The translations under genes and the position numbers were made by a program. Below the pieces are notes generated by a model, which worked only from the letters and a program-made list of their open reading frames with translations, was not told the origin of the DNA and ran no database searches. A DNA stretch of 64,000 bases from Archilochus colubris (lineage: Eukaryota > Chordata > Aves > Apodiformes > Trochilidae): positions 11,545,127-11,609,126 of the forward strand of contig CM041092.1 of assembly GCA_023079485.1 (NCBI GenBank), read 5' to 3'. Shown here in pieces: positions 39,501 to 51,500 of this stretch; the stretch's first letter is position 1; every line of letters starts with the position of its first letter.

Positions 39501-42500
39501 GGTGGTCTCGTGATTAAGGTGCAGGACTGGTAAGCAAATACGCTGACTTCTATGCTGGGCAGTGCCACAGACTGACTGGATTTAAGGCCTGAGGCCAATG
39601 AATTTGTCATCATTTTACCTGTAGGAAGGGTAACCCTGTTCAGCTCTCAAGAAGGTTTTTGTTCCTCCTTGATAAACAGCCCCAAGATCCCTGTGTGAAT
39701 GCAGCAGAGGCACTTTGGAAGCCCTCAGCACTGTGCTTTGCTGTAGCCAGTCCTGCAGGCTTGAGATTGCATCAGTAAGCATTGTGCACTGAAATCCAGA
39801 CCCTTCAGTGTATTAAGGAGACAGAAATTGCACTGAAAACTTGCATTGAGACTTCCATGCCTAAATATCTTCTAAGGTGCCACCTTATTGCTAGGTGTGC
39901 TAAATAAGTACAATAATCTCACAAACCAGATACCTGCCCTGAATCTTTGGTCTCTACATTCAAGTGTTGAGCTTAAGCCATAGTTCCAGCACTGCAGAGT
40001 GATTTTGCCTACCTGCCCAAGACACTTCCTCCCCCTCTGGCTGAACAAAATCGTTGTTCTCTCAGGGAAAGAAGCCTAAAGCCTTTGCATGGCCTGAAAA
40101 GACAAAGTTGTTTTCCTCTAGAGAACAAAGCCTATAAATAGATTGCAAACTTCCACAAGCCTGTGAATTCTGTGCTTCTTGAGAGCAAAAAGATTCCCTT
40201 TTGAGACTCACAAACAAGACAGGCTTTGTAACAGACTATAAGCTTATGCTAAACTTAAATAGATTTGTCTTTGCAGGAAAGTCAGGGAGGACTCCTCAGC
40301 ACTTTGTTGCTATCTTGAATTTCCTCCTTGCATCCCTTGGGCTTCTTAATTTTTTGCTACATGATATTGCTTTGACATGAGCCTGCAGGATTAACTCTTG
40401 AGCCTCCTAACATTGTTATTCTCTGCCATTTCAGAGGTTGTAGTTTGGAGAGCAAAATAAATTTGTAATGCAGCTTGAGTTTCAGGAGGACTATTTTTTT
40501 TGGGCTCCCACTCTGCAGTATCTTTGGTAATTACCAAGAAATGTCAGTATCCAATGGCACTTCCATCTGTGTCAGTCTCTGCAGTTCTGGCTATCCTGCT
40601 ATTCCTCTCTTTTCTTTTTGTTGCTGCTTTTAGCTGCTTTTCTCCTATTTTCAGGTCTGTGACTTAATACTGCCAACCAGAAGCAGTAGGCAAAAACAAA
40701 GAAGTGAGTACCAAAGAAAAGGACAAAAAGGAAAGGTCTCACTAAAGTCTGAAGCAAAGAAGAGAGCTGCTCAAATTGTCCAACTGTGCTGCAAAGGGCT
40801 GCCTTTACTTTTCCGTTCTTAGTGCATGGGTTATTGTTGTACTGCTTGTCTGGCACCTCTTAAATGTAATAAATTCCCTTATTCAGTTCTGCCTATTTCC
40901 ATTACCTAAAGTACTGCCATATAAAACTCCTATTTCTAAATAACATATGTACCTGCTAAGGTATTTCATTTATAAGTACCCATAAAACTGGCACCACCAG
41001 TTCTGGCATATACTTTTTTTTTCTCTTTGATCTGCTCTGTGTCACTGAAATAGGGACAAGGTCCATGTCTCAGCTCTGCTCTGCAGTGGGTTGAGCCTCT
41101 TATTTGGGCACACACAGAGTAACCCAGGACACAAGTGCCCATGTCTCAGCTCTGCTCTGCAGTGGGTTGAGCCTCTTATTTGGGCACACACAGAGTAACC
41201 CAGGACACAAGTGCCCTTGTGAGCAGAACGACCCAGTCCAGCTCCATCTTGGCATTTAGTCAGCTCAGTCACAGTGGCCCATGCAAGCCACATTTTCATC
41301 ATGTGGTAGTGGTAACACCAGAAATACAGATGTTTCAGGATACTTATGTCTAGGGTGGGCTCTAGTTCTATTTAGGCCTTATCTGTGTCATAGGAACATT
41401 GAGGTGAGTTTTACTGAAAATGAGAGTTTTATGACTAACAACCAAAAAAGTACTGCAGGTGATGACAGGGAGCAGAGGATAATGTCCATACCCCTTAACT
41501 GTTTCCATTCTAAACACATAATACCCTCCTTTTAAAACAAACAGGGGTGCAGCAAATAGTCATTCAGTGACTGAGGGTATGTTCTCTCTAATAAAAATAT
41601 TTCCCCTAATTTATAAAACAATTTTTAATGCTCTAAGCATCTGTAAATGCTGTGTGTTACTCTGTTATAGAGAGGAAGGAGGAACCAGATGGGAGAGCTT
41701 GTTTAAAATTTTATCTTCCTTTTAAAAATAATTTGCGAGAAGCTGTAAATCTTTTCAGTTAGAAAATTAAAAAGTGGAATATTTTAAAAACACTTTAGGA
41801 GACAGCCTGTAAGCACTGCCTGTGTTCTCACTGCGTGGGAGATTCACACAGCCAGGCAGATTTATGTTTTATTGAAAACCCTGCTACTGCCTTTAGTTCT
41901 TTGTTGTAACTGACATGCACTGAATACATTTTTATCTTCTCTCTATTTTCAGGAAGAGATGGCACCTCTTCCCACCTGGTGACACCAGTTTCCTTTATCC
42001 CACCAGGATTCCTTATGAGGAATCCAGTGTATTCAGCAAAGTCAACGTTGCCAACCCTGATCTGAAACGCTTTCCTCAGTTTAAGAACACAACAGCCCAT
42101 GTGGTTACACTCAGCCCAGGACAGGTACCATTCTCATTCTCTCATTACTTCAAAGATTCTAATAAAATTTTTAACTGGCTAATTAAGGCCTAGGACATCT
42201 TAAATTGACCTTAGAACTTCCCTCTCCCTATACTTTGCACTCAGGCTTGAAACATTTCTATCAGCAGAGGAACTTGCTTTGCTCACAGTTAATATACTGA
42301 CATTTTTTGTACATAAACCACAAACCTTTGGCAAGTTTGTTCAATCAGCTGCCTAATTCCATCACAGTTCTTGCTATCACCTCCAACTTGTCTGCTTTAA
42401 AACTTTCTTGAACAGTGCTCCAACCCATCTATACTGAAACCAGTATGTTCCAGAACATGCATTTGATTAATGAGCATGTAGAGCCAGCAAAAGAAACTCA

Positions 42501-45500
42501 TGTTTTGATAGTGAATAACCTTCACCAGGCAACAGTGGCCCCACTTGTTGCTTTAATAGCAGAGTGTTATGATACTTGCATCTCCAGCAAAAGCCATTCA
42601 GAGGTTACGCGGTGCTTCACAGGGATGGAAGGATATCATTAACCCTATTTTACTTAGAAAGTTCAGTTTTAAGTGCCTGCCTTGCAGCCATACAGTCAAC
42701 AGCAGGATGAGAGCAGGACTCACACCTCTAAATTCTTCCTCTCCTGCTGTAAATAGTGTCCTCCTTTGTTTAGTCAGCATGCTCTGCATTGAGAGTCTGA
42801 ATTGCCCTTTTTCCTTTCTTCAGCAGCACGTGTCCCTGTGAAGCTCCTGTGCATCTCAAACTGTCAGGCCTTTCCAAAGGAATTTTGCAATGTTCATTGC
42901 TCCTGCCACTTAAGACTCTGGAGCTGCTATTTTTAGGGCCTTTTCACCATTCTCTTACCAGATGTTTTCACCTCTTTTGACCTGCAAGCTCAGGTGACTT
43001 TTGGAGATGCCCCTTTGCTTCTCACTGGCATAACCCAGTTGTCTTCAAAAATTTAAAGAATGGATTTCTGTCAATCCAGATAATTTTGAAGCAGCAAAGT
43101 AAAGGGCACTCCTGTGAACTGGTGGAATGGCAGACTGGAGCAGCACAGGAGTTTCCAGCAAGAAGATGATATTGATCAAGTGGGAAGAGTATAGTTTTCT
43201 ACTCCTACAGTTGTAAATGGGGAATCTGTGATCAACCTTCATTGTTTGCACTGCATTAGCTACTAAGCATATTCTAAAGCAAATTTTATATATTGCATAT
43301 ACTAAAGCAAATGGTTGGGTTTTCATTCTGCACTTTGTAAAGTTGCAGTGTTCAATAACTTAAAGCACAAAGAACAAATTTTTACTATTTATAAAAATGC
43401 CACATCCACTCAGCACGCATTATCCACGATCCCCAACACTATTTCAATTTATAATCTCCTTTGGAGTGATCAAATATGGTAGTGAACTGTTAATATGATC
43501 TTAGTTTTAATTAGGCTTAAAACAATTACAAATTAATCATGCTAGGAACAAAGATCTTGAGCCAGCTCAGTAAAACAAGTTGTTTGCATTGCCACGAAGG
43601 AGATACTGTTTGGATTTCTGGAGGGAAAGTAATGTAGAGGCAATGATGGAGCAGTGAGATGTTGCCTTCATTCATTTTATCAGCCCCTTATGGGTGGTGT
43701 TTTCCAGCATCTCATCCAGAAGCTCATGGGGCAGTTGGCAGGGACTGCTGCTTTTTGGTGGAGAGGAAAGGAATGACCTAAAAGAACTCCTTTGCTAACA
43801 AGGGAGAGGATCCCTAAATAAAACAAGTATTGATCTGTGCCTTTACAGTGGTTTTCAAATGGAATTAATACAATTACTGCAGAATTTGTAGCCAGCTTTG
43901 TGATAAAACATAGCATCTCCACTCCTTCCCAGAGGGTACACAGAACATTGTGGATTAGATATTGTAACAATAACGGGTTGAAAAATAAAGACAAAGGTGT
44001 AGTCAGGAGAGCAACTGCATGTAGGGTGAGTGCAGCTTTGAATATCAACAATTTAATGTGGCTAATGCCACCTTCTGGACATTGATTGCTACAAGCCATT
44101 TTTCTACAACCATTTAAGGCTTTAAAGCAGAATTCTTCATCTAACTTTGTACCGATGCACAATGCATGCTTCGATGGCATCCTTTGTGCCCTTTCATTGT
44201 TCAGAGGTCAATCTCTGTTATGAATTCTGGTAATTGGCCAAGACTTTAGGTTTGATGAGATTTCATCCTCTGTTTGCCCAGTATTTATCAGACACATTTC
44301 CACAAAGGTCTTAACACAACTTGTGGTCATACATATGACCTGTTCTTGATACAAATTATGCCAACATTTGAATAGCTAACTTATTAAATAGGCAGCTGAG
44401 TAGTTCAAGCGTGTGCAGCTTTACATGACTATATCCACAAAGTTACAAGCTAAAATTGTGTCACACAAATGTAGGGACTTCTTATAAATATTTGGACCTG
44501 GACAGTGGTGGTTGCAAGACTGAGTGGTAAGTGTGAAGCAGGAGAGTAACTGCTCTGGATTTGTGTTCACTGAAGGAGTGATTTTTCTCCCAAGACATTT
44601 GTATTTTGTTTTGTTTGTTCAAAAATTCTTCAATATTTCTAGTAACACCTTCATTGTTTTCACAAATATACAAATTCTACTTGAAAGATTGCAAATGGGG
44701 CAAAACATGTCTGTTCTAGTATCTTCCACCCCACGCTCTGGGACAAGTGTTAAGATAGTTAAGGTAGAATCCACCACCCTCACCCCCATCTGGGACAGAT
44801 GTCCTGTCTGCCATCAGTGGGAAGAACCTGGCACCTCTACAAGGCAACCCATCCTCCCTCTCTGACACAATTGCAGTCCTGCAGGAACATTCATCCCATC
44901 TTGTCTCTCAGCACAGGCTATAAAAGGAGCCTACGCACATAGATGCTTAACTTTTTTTCATGATTAAAAATAGAAGAGATGAATACCACCCACAAAAATC
45001 TTGAGATGCTGTACAAATACAAAACCATTGATCATTCCTTCCTCTGCCCCACTTCTCAGCAGCTTCTTGCTTCCTTCCTGCTTGCTAATGTAATTGCTTT
45101 TCATCTGTCTTCCTCTTAATCCCTATAACTAGACAATGACAGAAAGATTAGAAAGCACATCTCAGCCTGTCAGAAGGTAGACACTTGAGACTCCAGACAC
45201 AAGGAACAAGCACCTTACACACTGGGGTCCCATGAGCAATGCCATTCCCTCTCCTGCTCCCCCACCAGGACTCAAGCTGTTAGAGCTCAAGCTGCTCCCT
45301 GGCACTGTCCCAGGTGCAGCCTGGAGCCAGAGAAGCCCCAGTGCAGGTCCAGACACCACAGGTTCAAGTAAAGGCCTAATTGTGGTAGTTTCAAAGGCAC
45401 ACTGAGTCTAAAGAGGATGCTCCCTTCCAGCTTTGAAAAACGTTGTCACAGGGTGGGGAGAGAATATTTTTAAAAACATCAACACTACTGCTTGCTGTCT

Positions 45501-48500
45501 CTCAACGTGGTCTGCTGCTCAGAAGCTCTCTTCCCCTGCTTTTACTTGTCTGCCTCCTGAAGGGCTAAAGAAACACACCTCAAACTCAGTCTGTGTACAC
45601 AACACTGAGTTCCTGTGTATAGCTGGAAGGTTTTTCTTCCTGTGGTATCTCACCCACCATGGGATCTTTCTGGGCAGCCAGAGCTCTCAGCAGCACAAGC
45701 AAACCTCTGACTTCTAACCCAACCCAGAAGGAGCAGAAATCTTCAGGGAGGGATTTCCCTACGTTCCACCTTTAAAGAAAGGTTGTGAGAACTTCAAATA
45801 GGGCTTAAAGCGGGGAGGGTCTGAATAACCAAGAAAATACAATTAATACCAAAAACAAGTGCTGTAGTAAGTCAGGAAATGAAGTAATTCAAACGTTTTT
45901 AAAGACAATTACATGCTCCAACTCAAAATACTTTTTAAATTGAGTTGCAGTGCAAAACTTCTTTTGCTGGAGAGTTTAAGTGATTTTAGTAAAGGAGAGT
46001 TCAAAGTTGTCCCCACAGCATTATACACAGTACATGGTTGATAATTCTGTTTTGGGGAAGGAAGAAAAAAAACTTTCATGTCATGATGGAACTATCATCT
46101 CCACCACAGAAGAGGCAAAGTCCAGGAGTCGAATTTACTCTAGAACTGGTGACATACATGGAGAACCCTACAAGTGCCCAAAAAGTCAAGCAAACCAAAG
46201 GTGAAAGCTGCCAGTTCCTAACTCTACTTTTCCACCTCTTCCCTGAGCTTCCCTCCATCCCTCACTGGGGTCCCTGCAGACACAGGTTGGTGACAGCCCC
46301 AGGGCTCTGCTCAGTTTCTGTGGCTGGGAAGACCCCAGCTTGGGCTGGAGGAGGGAGGCAGGGTAAGAAACACCTTCCTAGCACCCAAGCACCAGCTGGG
46401 GTGGCTGAGGTCTCAGAGTCCCCTTGTGGAGCTCCCACAGAGCTGACTGTGCCTTTATTTATTTTATTTTGGATTGCCAGGGTCGCAAGCAGCTCTGGGA
46501 CTTGCTTGGGCCCCCCACTGCCCCCATCTTTTCATTCCCATCACAATGGTGTTCTTCAGTGCTTCCCTTTCTTGTACATTTACCTGAATACCTTTTCCTA
46601 ATGAGCAGGAATTTCTTGGTATAACATTTCACTTCGGGGTATGCTCTCTTTTTGAAGCAATTCCACCTTTGCCCTCCCGTTGCACTGTACCGAGTTAATC
46701 ATGTCCACTGAGAATTTAAACCCATTCTGTTCTCTGTGCTGTACATTGCTCCACTTGCTCTCCCAACTGTTCTCATGGTTTTCTTCCTCCCATTACAGAC
46801 CAGAACGTCTTTTTATCTTTTCTGGGACTTTTGTCCTACTCATCCACTATCCTTGCCTAAATAATAAAATTATCCGATTGGGTGCTGTTCAGATCAGTAT
46901 GGTCCCAGCCCACAAAGCTGGATATTTCTGTGGAAAGCAGCTAGTAGAAGATTATCTCTTAGCTTGGAATAATTCTGTCCTGTTTTTGCACTTCACATTT
47001 TCCCAGTAAAATGTTTGCTCCATTTTGTGTGCATTATTTCACTGTGGCTTACTTTCACATTTCCTCTTGAAATGTAGTTTCAGCTGTTGCTAAATCTGTG
47101 TCCCATCTTCATAAACATATGGAAGACTGATTTATTTTATGGTGAAATTGATAGCTGGGGGCAGTGGTGCTGATTTTTTGTTAATTTTGCAATGGGATAG
47201 TTTTTTTGCTTCTAGTTTGCAAACCTAGGAAAACACGAGTTTGTAAAGGTAGAAGAATCCTACTCATTTTTGCTGGATCTGAGGTTTTGTTCTGTCATTT
47301 ATTAGTTCTGCTGCTCTTTTGCCAGCTGTATCTTGCATTTTTAATTACTTTTTTCCCCCATTTCTTCATCTTGCTTGAAGTTTTAAGTCCTTTTGCTTTT
47401 TTGTAGTTTCCATTTTCTTGCTGCCATAAATCTTATTTTAACAAGCATAAGCTTGCCCAAAAATAAAAGAGGGATAGCAAGTATCTTTATGGTACCTCTT
47501 TTGCTTCTGAGTCACAGCTCTGTAGCTCTGCTATAAATTACATCAGCTTTGCAGTTATTACCCTAAACCTGCTGGCAAGTAAAAGCTGTTAAGTCTCTCC
47601 AAAAGCCAAGTTACTCACCTGTCCTCGTGTGTTAAAACCATGACATCGCCTTTGGTTTGAAAAGGCTGAACTGTTCAGGGGGATTGTATTTTCCTCCTAG
47701 CTACACCTCCTCTTTCCAAAGCAATTCTGTGTCTGCATTGCACAGGAATCACGTTGCACCAGCACATTCCCTTCCTCATTTCCATCTTGTTTTTACCAGG
47801 CAGCCCCTCTTACTGAAACATTTATGCACTTCCCCTAATTTGCCTCTTGCTACCTACTCCCTCATCGCTGTTCCCCAGCTCCCTGGTGCCTTCATGCACT
47901 TCTCCAGCTTGTTCCTACACAAATCTCACAGTAAGGACCCTGTTGTTGGAAGCAGCTACTTTCTGCAGAAGCTGTGCTGCCTTCTGCTGTACACCAAACT
48001 TTTCCAAGCTTCATCAGTATCCCATCATTTGGACAGCCCCCAGGCTCTTTAACAGGGTGCAGCATGAGGTCCTCTGTGGAGCAGATGAGTGGGGGTTTTG
48101 AGTGATTCTGCAGTCAATGAAATGTGGGCAAACACTTGGTAACAGATAAACTCATTGCAGCTATGAGTTTAGTTAGTTTAATGTAATGACACTTTTCAAA
48201 GCACCATTCTGAAACTTGTTCTGTGTTGAAAACCTGTTATAGCTTCAGTCTGTGTAGGTTTTCCAACACTTTTGGATGTTTAAGAATAACTTAATTGGTG
48301 ATGTTTTATAAATAACGGCCCTCTATGGATTGAGTTTCTGCATTTTATGCTGTACTGGGCTAAAGTACAATTTCCAAATGTTTCTGAGAGCCAATGCTTT
48401 TCTGTTTGCCTTAAAATGAAACCTGTAGAGAACATTTTATCCTGTGGCCCAAAAATGACTCTGTTCTGACTGTCCTGTATTTGCAGGACTAAGGCCACAG

Positions 48501-51500
48501 TCATTGTTTCCTATGCAGACATTTTCACACTGGCACAGTTTTGATGTAATGAAGCACAGGTCTGCCTAGGTAGCAGACATTCTTTTAAGCAATTTGCATC
48601 TACCAAGAGAAAGAATTATCTGTTATTCAGATACAGATCATTGCTTCACTTTTGCCCATTCTGAAGTGTAAATTTTTCCCCATTTCTGACCATTTTTATT
48701 CCCTGTCAGAAACCATCTTTTATGCTTTTCTTGATAGCTCTATGTTAATCTAATGTTCAGTAATCTGTAAAGCTTGTACTCTATCATCAAAACAACATTA
48801 ATGTCTTCGTACCATAAAAGCAGTGGGTTAGAATCAATTTTATGTCACAGCTATCATCCTGATGTAGTTGTAAAGCTCTGATCCAAGCTTGATTGTCATG
48901 ACTTCTGGGCTGCCTTCTTTTAAAACCCTATCTACTAAAAGTGACAAGTTTAATACTAGTAATTATTTACCAGAATTAAAGCTATATATTGTTAATCACC
49001 CAGATGAGCATTAGAATACCTGTGTTTTGGCAAAGCCAGCTGGCAGTCCTTCTAAATGAACTGGGAAGTCCACTCAGCTGGAGTCTACAAAAGAATTCTT
49101 GTTTGGCTGAAACTTCCTCTAAAGCCCTGCTCTACTGCTGCCCCAGCTGCATTCCCTTTGGAATTCCCTTTGGCCAAACCTTGCTTAGCTACAGCAGTTA
49201 TGAGATTACAATCCTGCCTCCCATGAGGAGTTTGGATCAGAAGTAGTTCTGGTAGTTCTGTCCACTTCTCACAGAAGAATATTGATACTATGGGGGGGAG
49301 AGAGTGGGCATTTAAGTCTTGAGAAGAGGCTTTTTATAAGAAAGACATAAAGATCAACTCCCACCCTTATTCCTTGGCTTATTCCCACCCTATTCTGCCT
49401 CTGCATCTCACATCACATTAGCTAAAATACCTTAGCATTCTTCAGGCTTCTGCTGATACCCTAATGCAATGTTTCCAATTACAGGTCCTGCTGGTTCCAA
49501 GGCACTGGTGGCACTATGTGGAATCCATTGATCCCATCACTGTCAGCATAAACTCTTGGATTGAATTGGTATCTTCCTTTTTATGTCATGGTGATGTAGC
49601 ACTTCCAAGTCTTTGTGCCTTCTGCCCTATTGGGTGTACTGTATTCAGAGGGTGGGGAGGGAAGAGCCCATATGGAGACAGTTTTTCCTGAAGACCCTTC
49701 CAAGATCCTAGATCTGAAGCCCCAGTTCACCAGAAATCATATGCATGTTTACCTCAATCAGGCAACAATTAAAACTTTTCATATCTAATTTCTTATGAAC
49801 TAACTAGCTTGGTGCTGAATAGGGAATGACAAAACAGCAACTTCACCACAAGCACGTGCTTACATGCAAAGCTATATTAGAATTTAAATCAGGTTAATGT
49901 GATAGGAAGAGGCTGGTAGAGGATTTTTGAATTATCAATTCTCTGTGATAGTTTTGATTTGCCTGGAGTTGGATTTTCTCAAGTATTTAATTAATTTTCT
50001 TTTCCCCAGGCTTTGATTTTTCTTCCTCATGTTAACCAGTGTGTATGGGATGGTTCCAGGGATATCATCTCAATGCTCCAGAAGGTTTTCTCATTCAAAT
50101 TACTTTATCATTAATCCTAGCTTAATATAAAAAAAGACCCTTTGAAATGGCCTGTGAAAGCTGCCTCACTAAAATACGTATTGCTTTTTTTTTTTTTTTA
50201 AGCCTTTATTAGACTGGAAAACCCCAGGGGTATGAACACATACATTCAGCTGCTGTTCGAGGACCACACGATACTTTTCTCATAGCAACATCAAAACCAA
50301 GCATTTGCAGAGCAGAGAAACTCACTTGGGGTGTTTCCCTCATGCAGAAATTTTCCAGATGAGACCATGTAGAAAGAACAGCAGAACCACAGCCCATACT
50401 GAGTTCTTGCATAGCCCTAAGTACAGTCAGACTGTATCCAGTGCCAGAGAAAGCACCGACAATGTTTTAGAGCAACCATTTAAGCCTGCCTTAAATTTGA
50501 GCAGCCTTTGAGGTAATTCAGAGGAACTGGCTGCATGCCCCAGGCTTGGAAAGACCCTAATGTCAACACACACACTGGGACACTGAGCTGTGCCTCAGAA
50601 ATCATCCCCCTCTGGAGAAGCAGCTCAGGGCTGGCTCAGTTGTGCCAGGCTGGGAGGCTCCTGGTTGGTGCATGAGCTGTAGCATCTCCAGCTGTTCTTA
50701 TGTGATATAAATAAAAAAACAGTGGAGCTAAACCCCATGGCCTTTCTGGCCTTCAAGATCTTACAGAAGCCACCAAGATCCCATTTGGTGATAGCAAGGG
50801 CAAATAGTGATATGTATGGCATCATGAGCAGAGGAGAGTTTGCTGGATCTTGCCGATGAAAAACACAGACATTCCCCTTCCCCAAATATCAAAAGCTGCC
50901 ATAAACAAGTATAGCTATTGTAACCCAGGTGAATGCTCTTTACAGGAATTACCCCTACAGGTGATGATAGGAGCACTTTTAGGTGCCGGGTAGTCCATCC
51001 ATGAAAATAAATTCTGACATTTATGCTAAAAGACAGTACTGAGAACATTTCCATGACCAAATCAAGTAGTTCTTGCTTACAGCTATAAGCAGCTGCTTTC
51101 ATATTGACAGATGTGACTCATGCCAACATTTATAGCCCTAGTGAAACCATTAATTATATTGGCAAGACTTGAGAGTGGAAGTTTAATTTGTTTTCAGCTG
51201 GATGTGAGCTACTCAAAGTATTCATTGCTTCCTAACATACTCTTGTGCAATCAGTACAGTTATTCAGCAGATCAGGGTAAATACCAACAGTGCAACACCT
51301 TAAATAATTTCTGCTTGTAGATAACCAGACTGTGTATTTTGGTGCCTTGTTATTTTGGCCATTAATAAGCCATCCAAACCCACAAAACAGTAGGAGCACT
51401 TCTGCCTGCTTCTATCCCAAATTCTGCTCAGAATTCCAGGATGAATTGCTGCCTTCAAGCCTCTTACTAGCAAGAGGCATGGTTTTCTTGACATGTTCCC

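Larger units (their letters stand above)
38782..41952 (+). other. HSPBAP1: HSPBAP1 intron 4 (3.2 kb)
   Basis: GTAACA...TTTTCAG. It contains a tRNA-SINE relic at 39498-39600 and a perfect 76 bp tandem duplication at 41063-41214. The remainder is AT-rich unique sequence with no exon visible. Confidence 0.85.
42125..49484 (+). other. HSPBAP1: HSPBAP1 intron 5 (7.4 kb)
   Basis: GTACCA...CCAATTACAG, the second-longest HSPBAP1 intron. It contains a weak MIR-like relic near 42641-42760 and a candidate conserved stretch at 43830-44420. The stretch is overlapped by a 166-codon open frame on the minus strand (43680-44180) that I do not recognise. A 187-codon plus-strand frame at 46038-46601 also looks non-coding. 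Confidence 0.8.

Noticed and set aside
39498..39572. Functional tRNA gene
   Set aside because: Only the tRNA-like head is present; no cloverleaf or proper 3' half, so it is a SINE relic.
46038..46601. 187-codon plus-strand open frame in HSPBAP1 intron 5
   Set aside because: No recognisable domain, composition typical of translated intron, and splicing it in is not needed because exon 5 joins exon 6 in phase.
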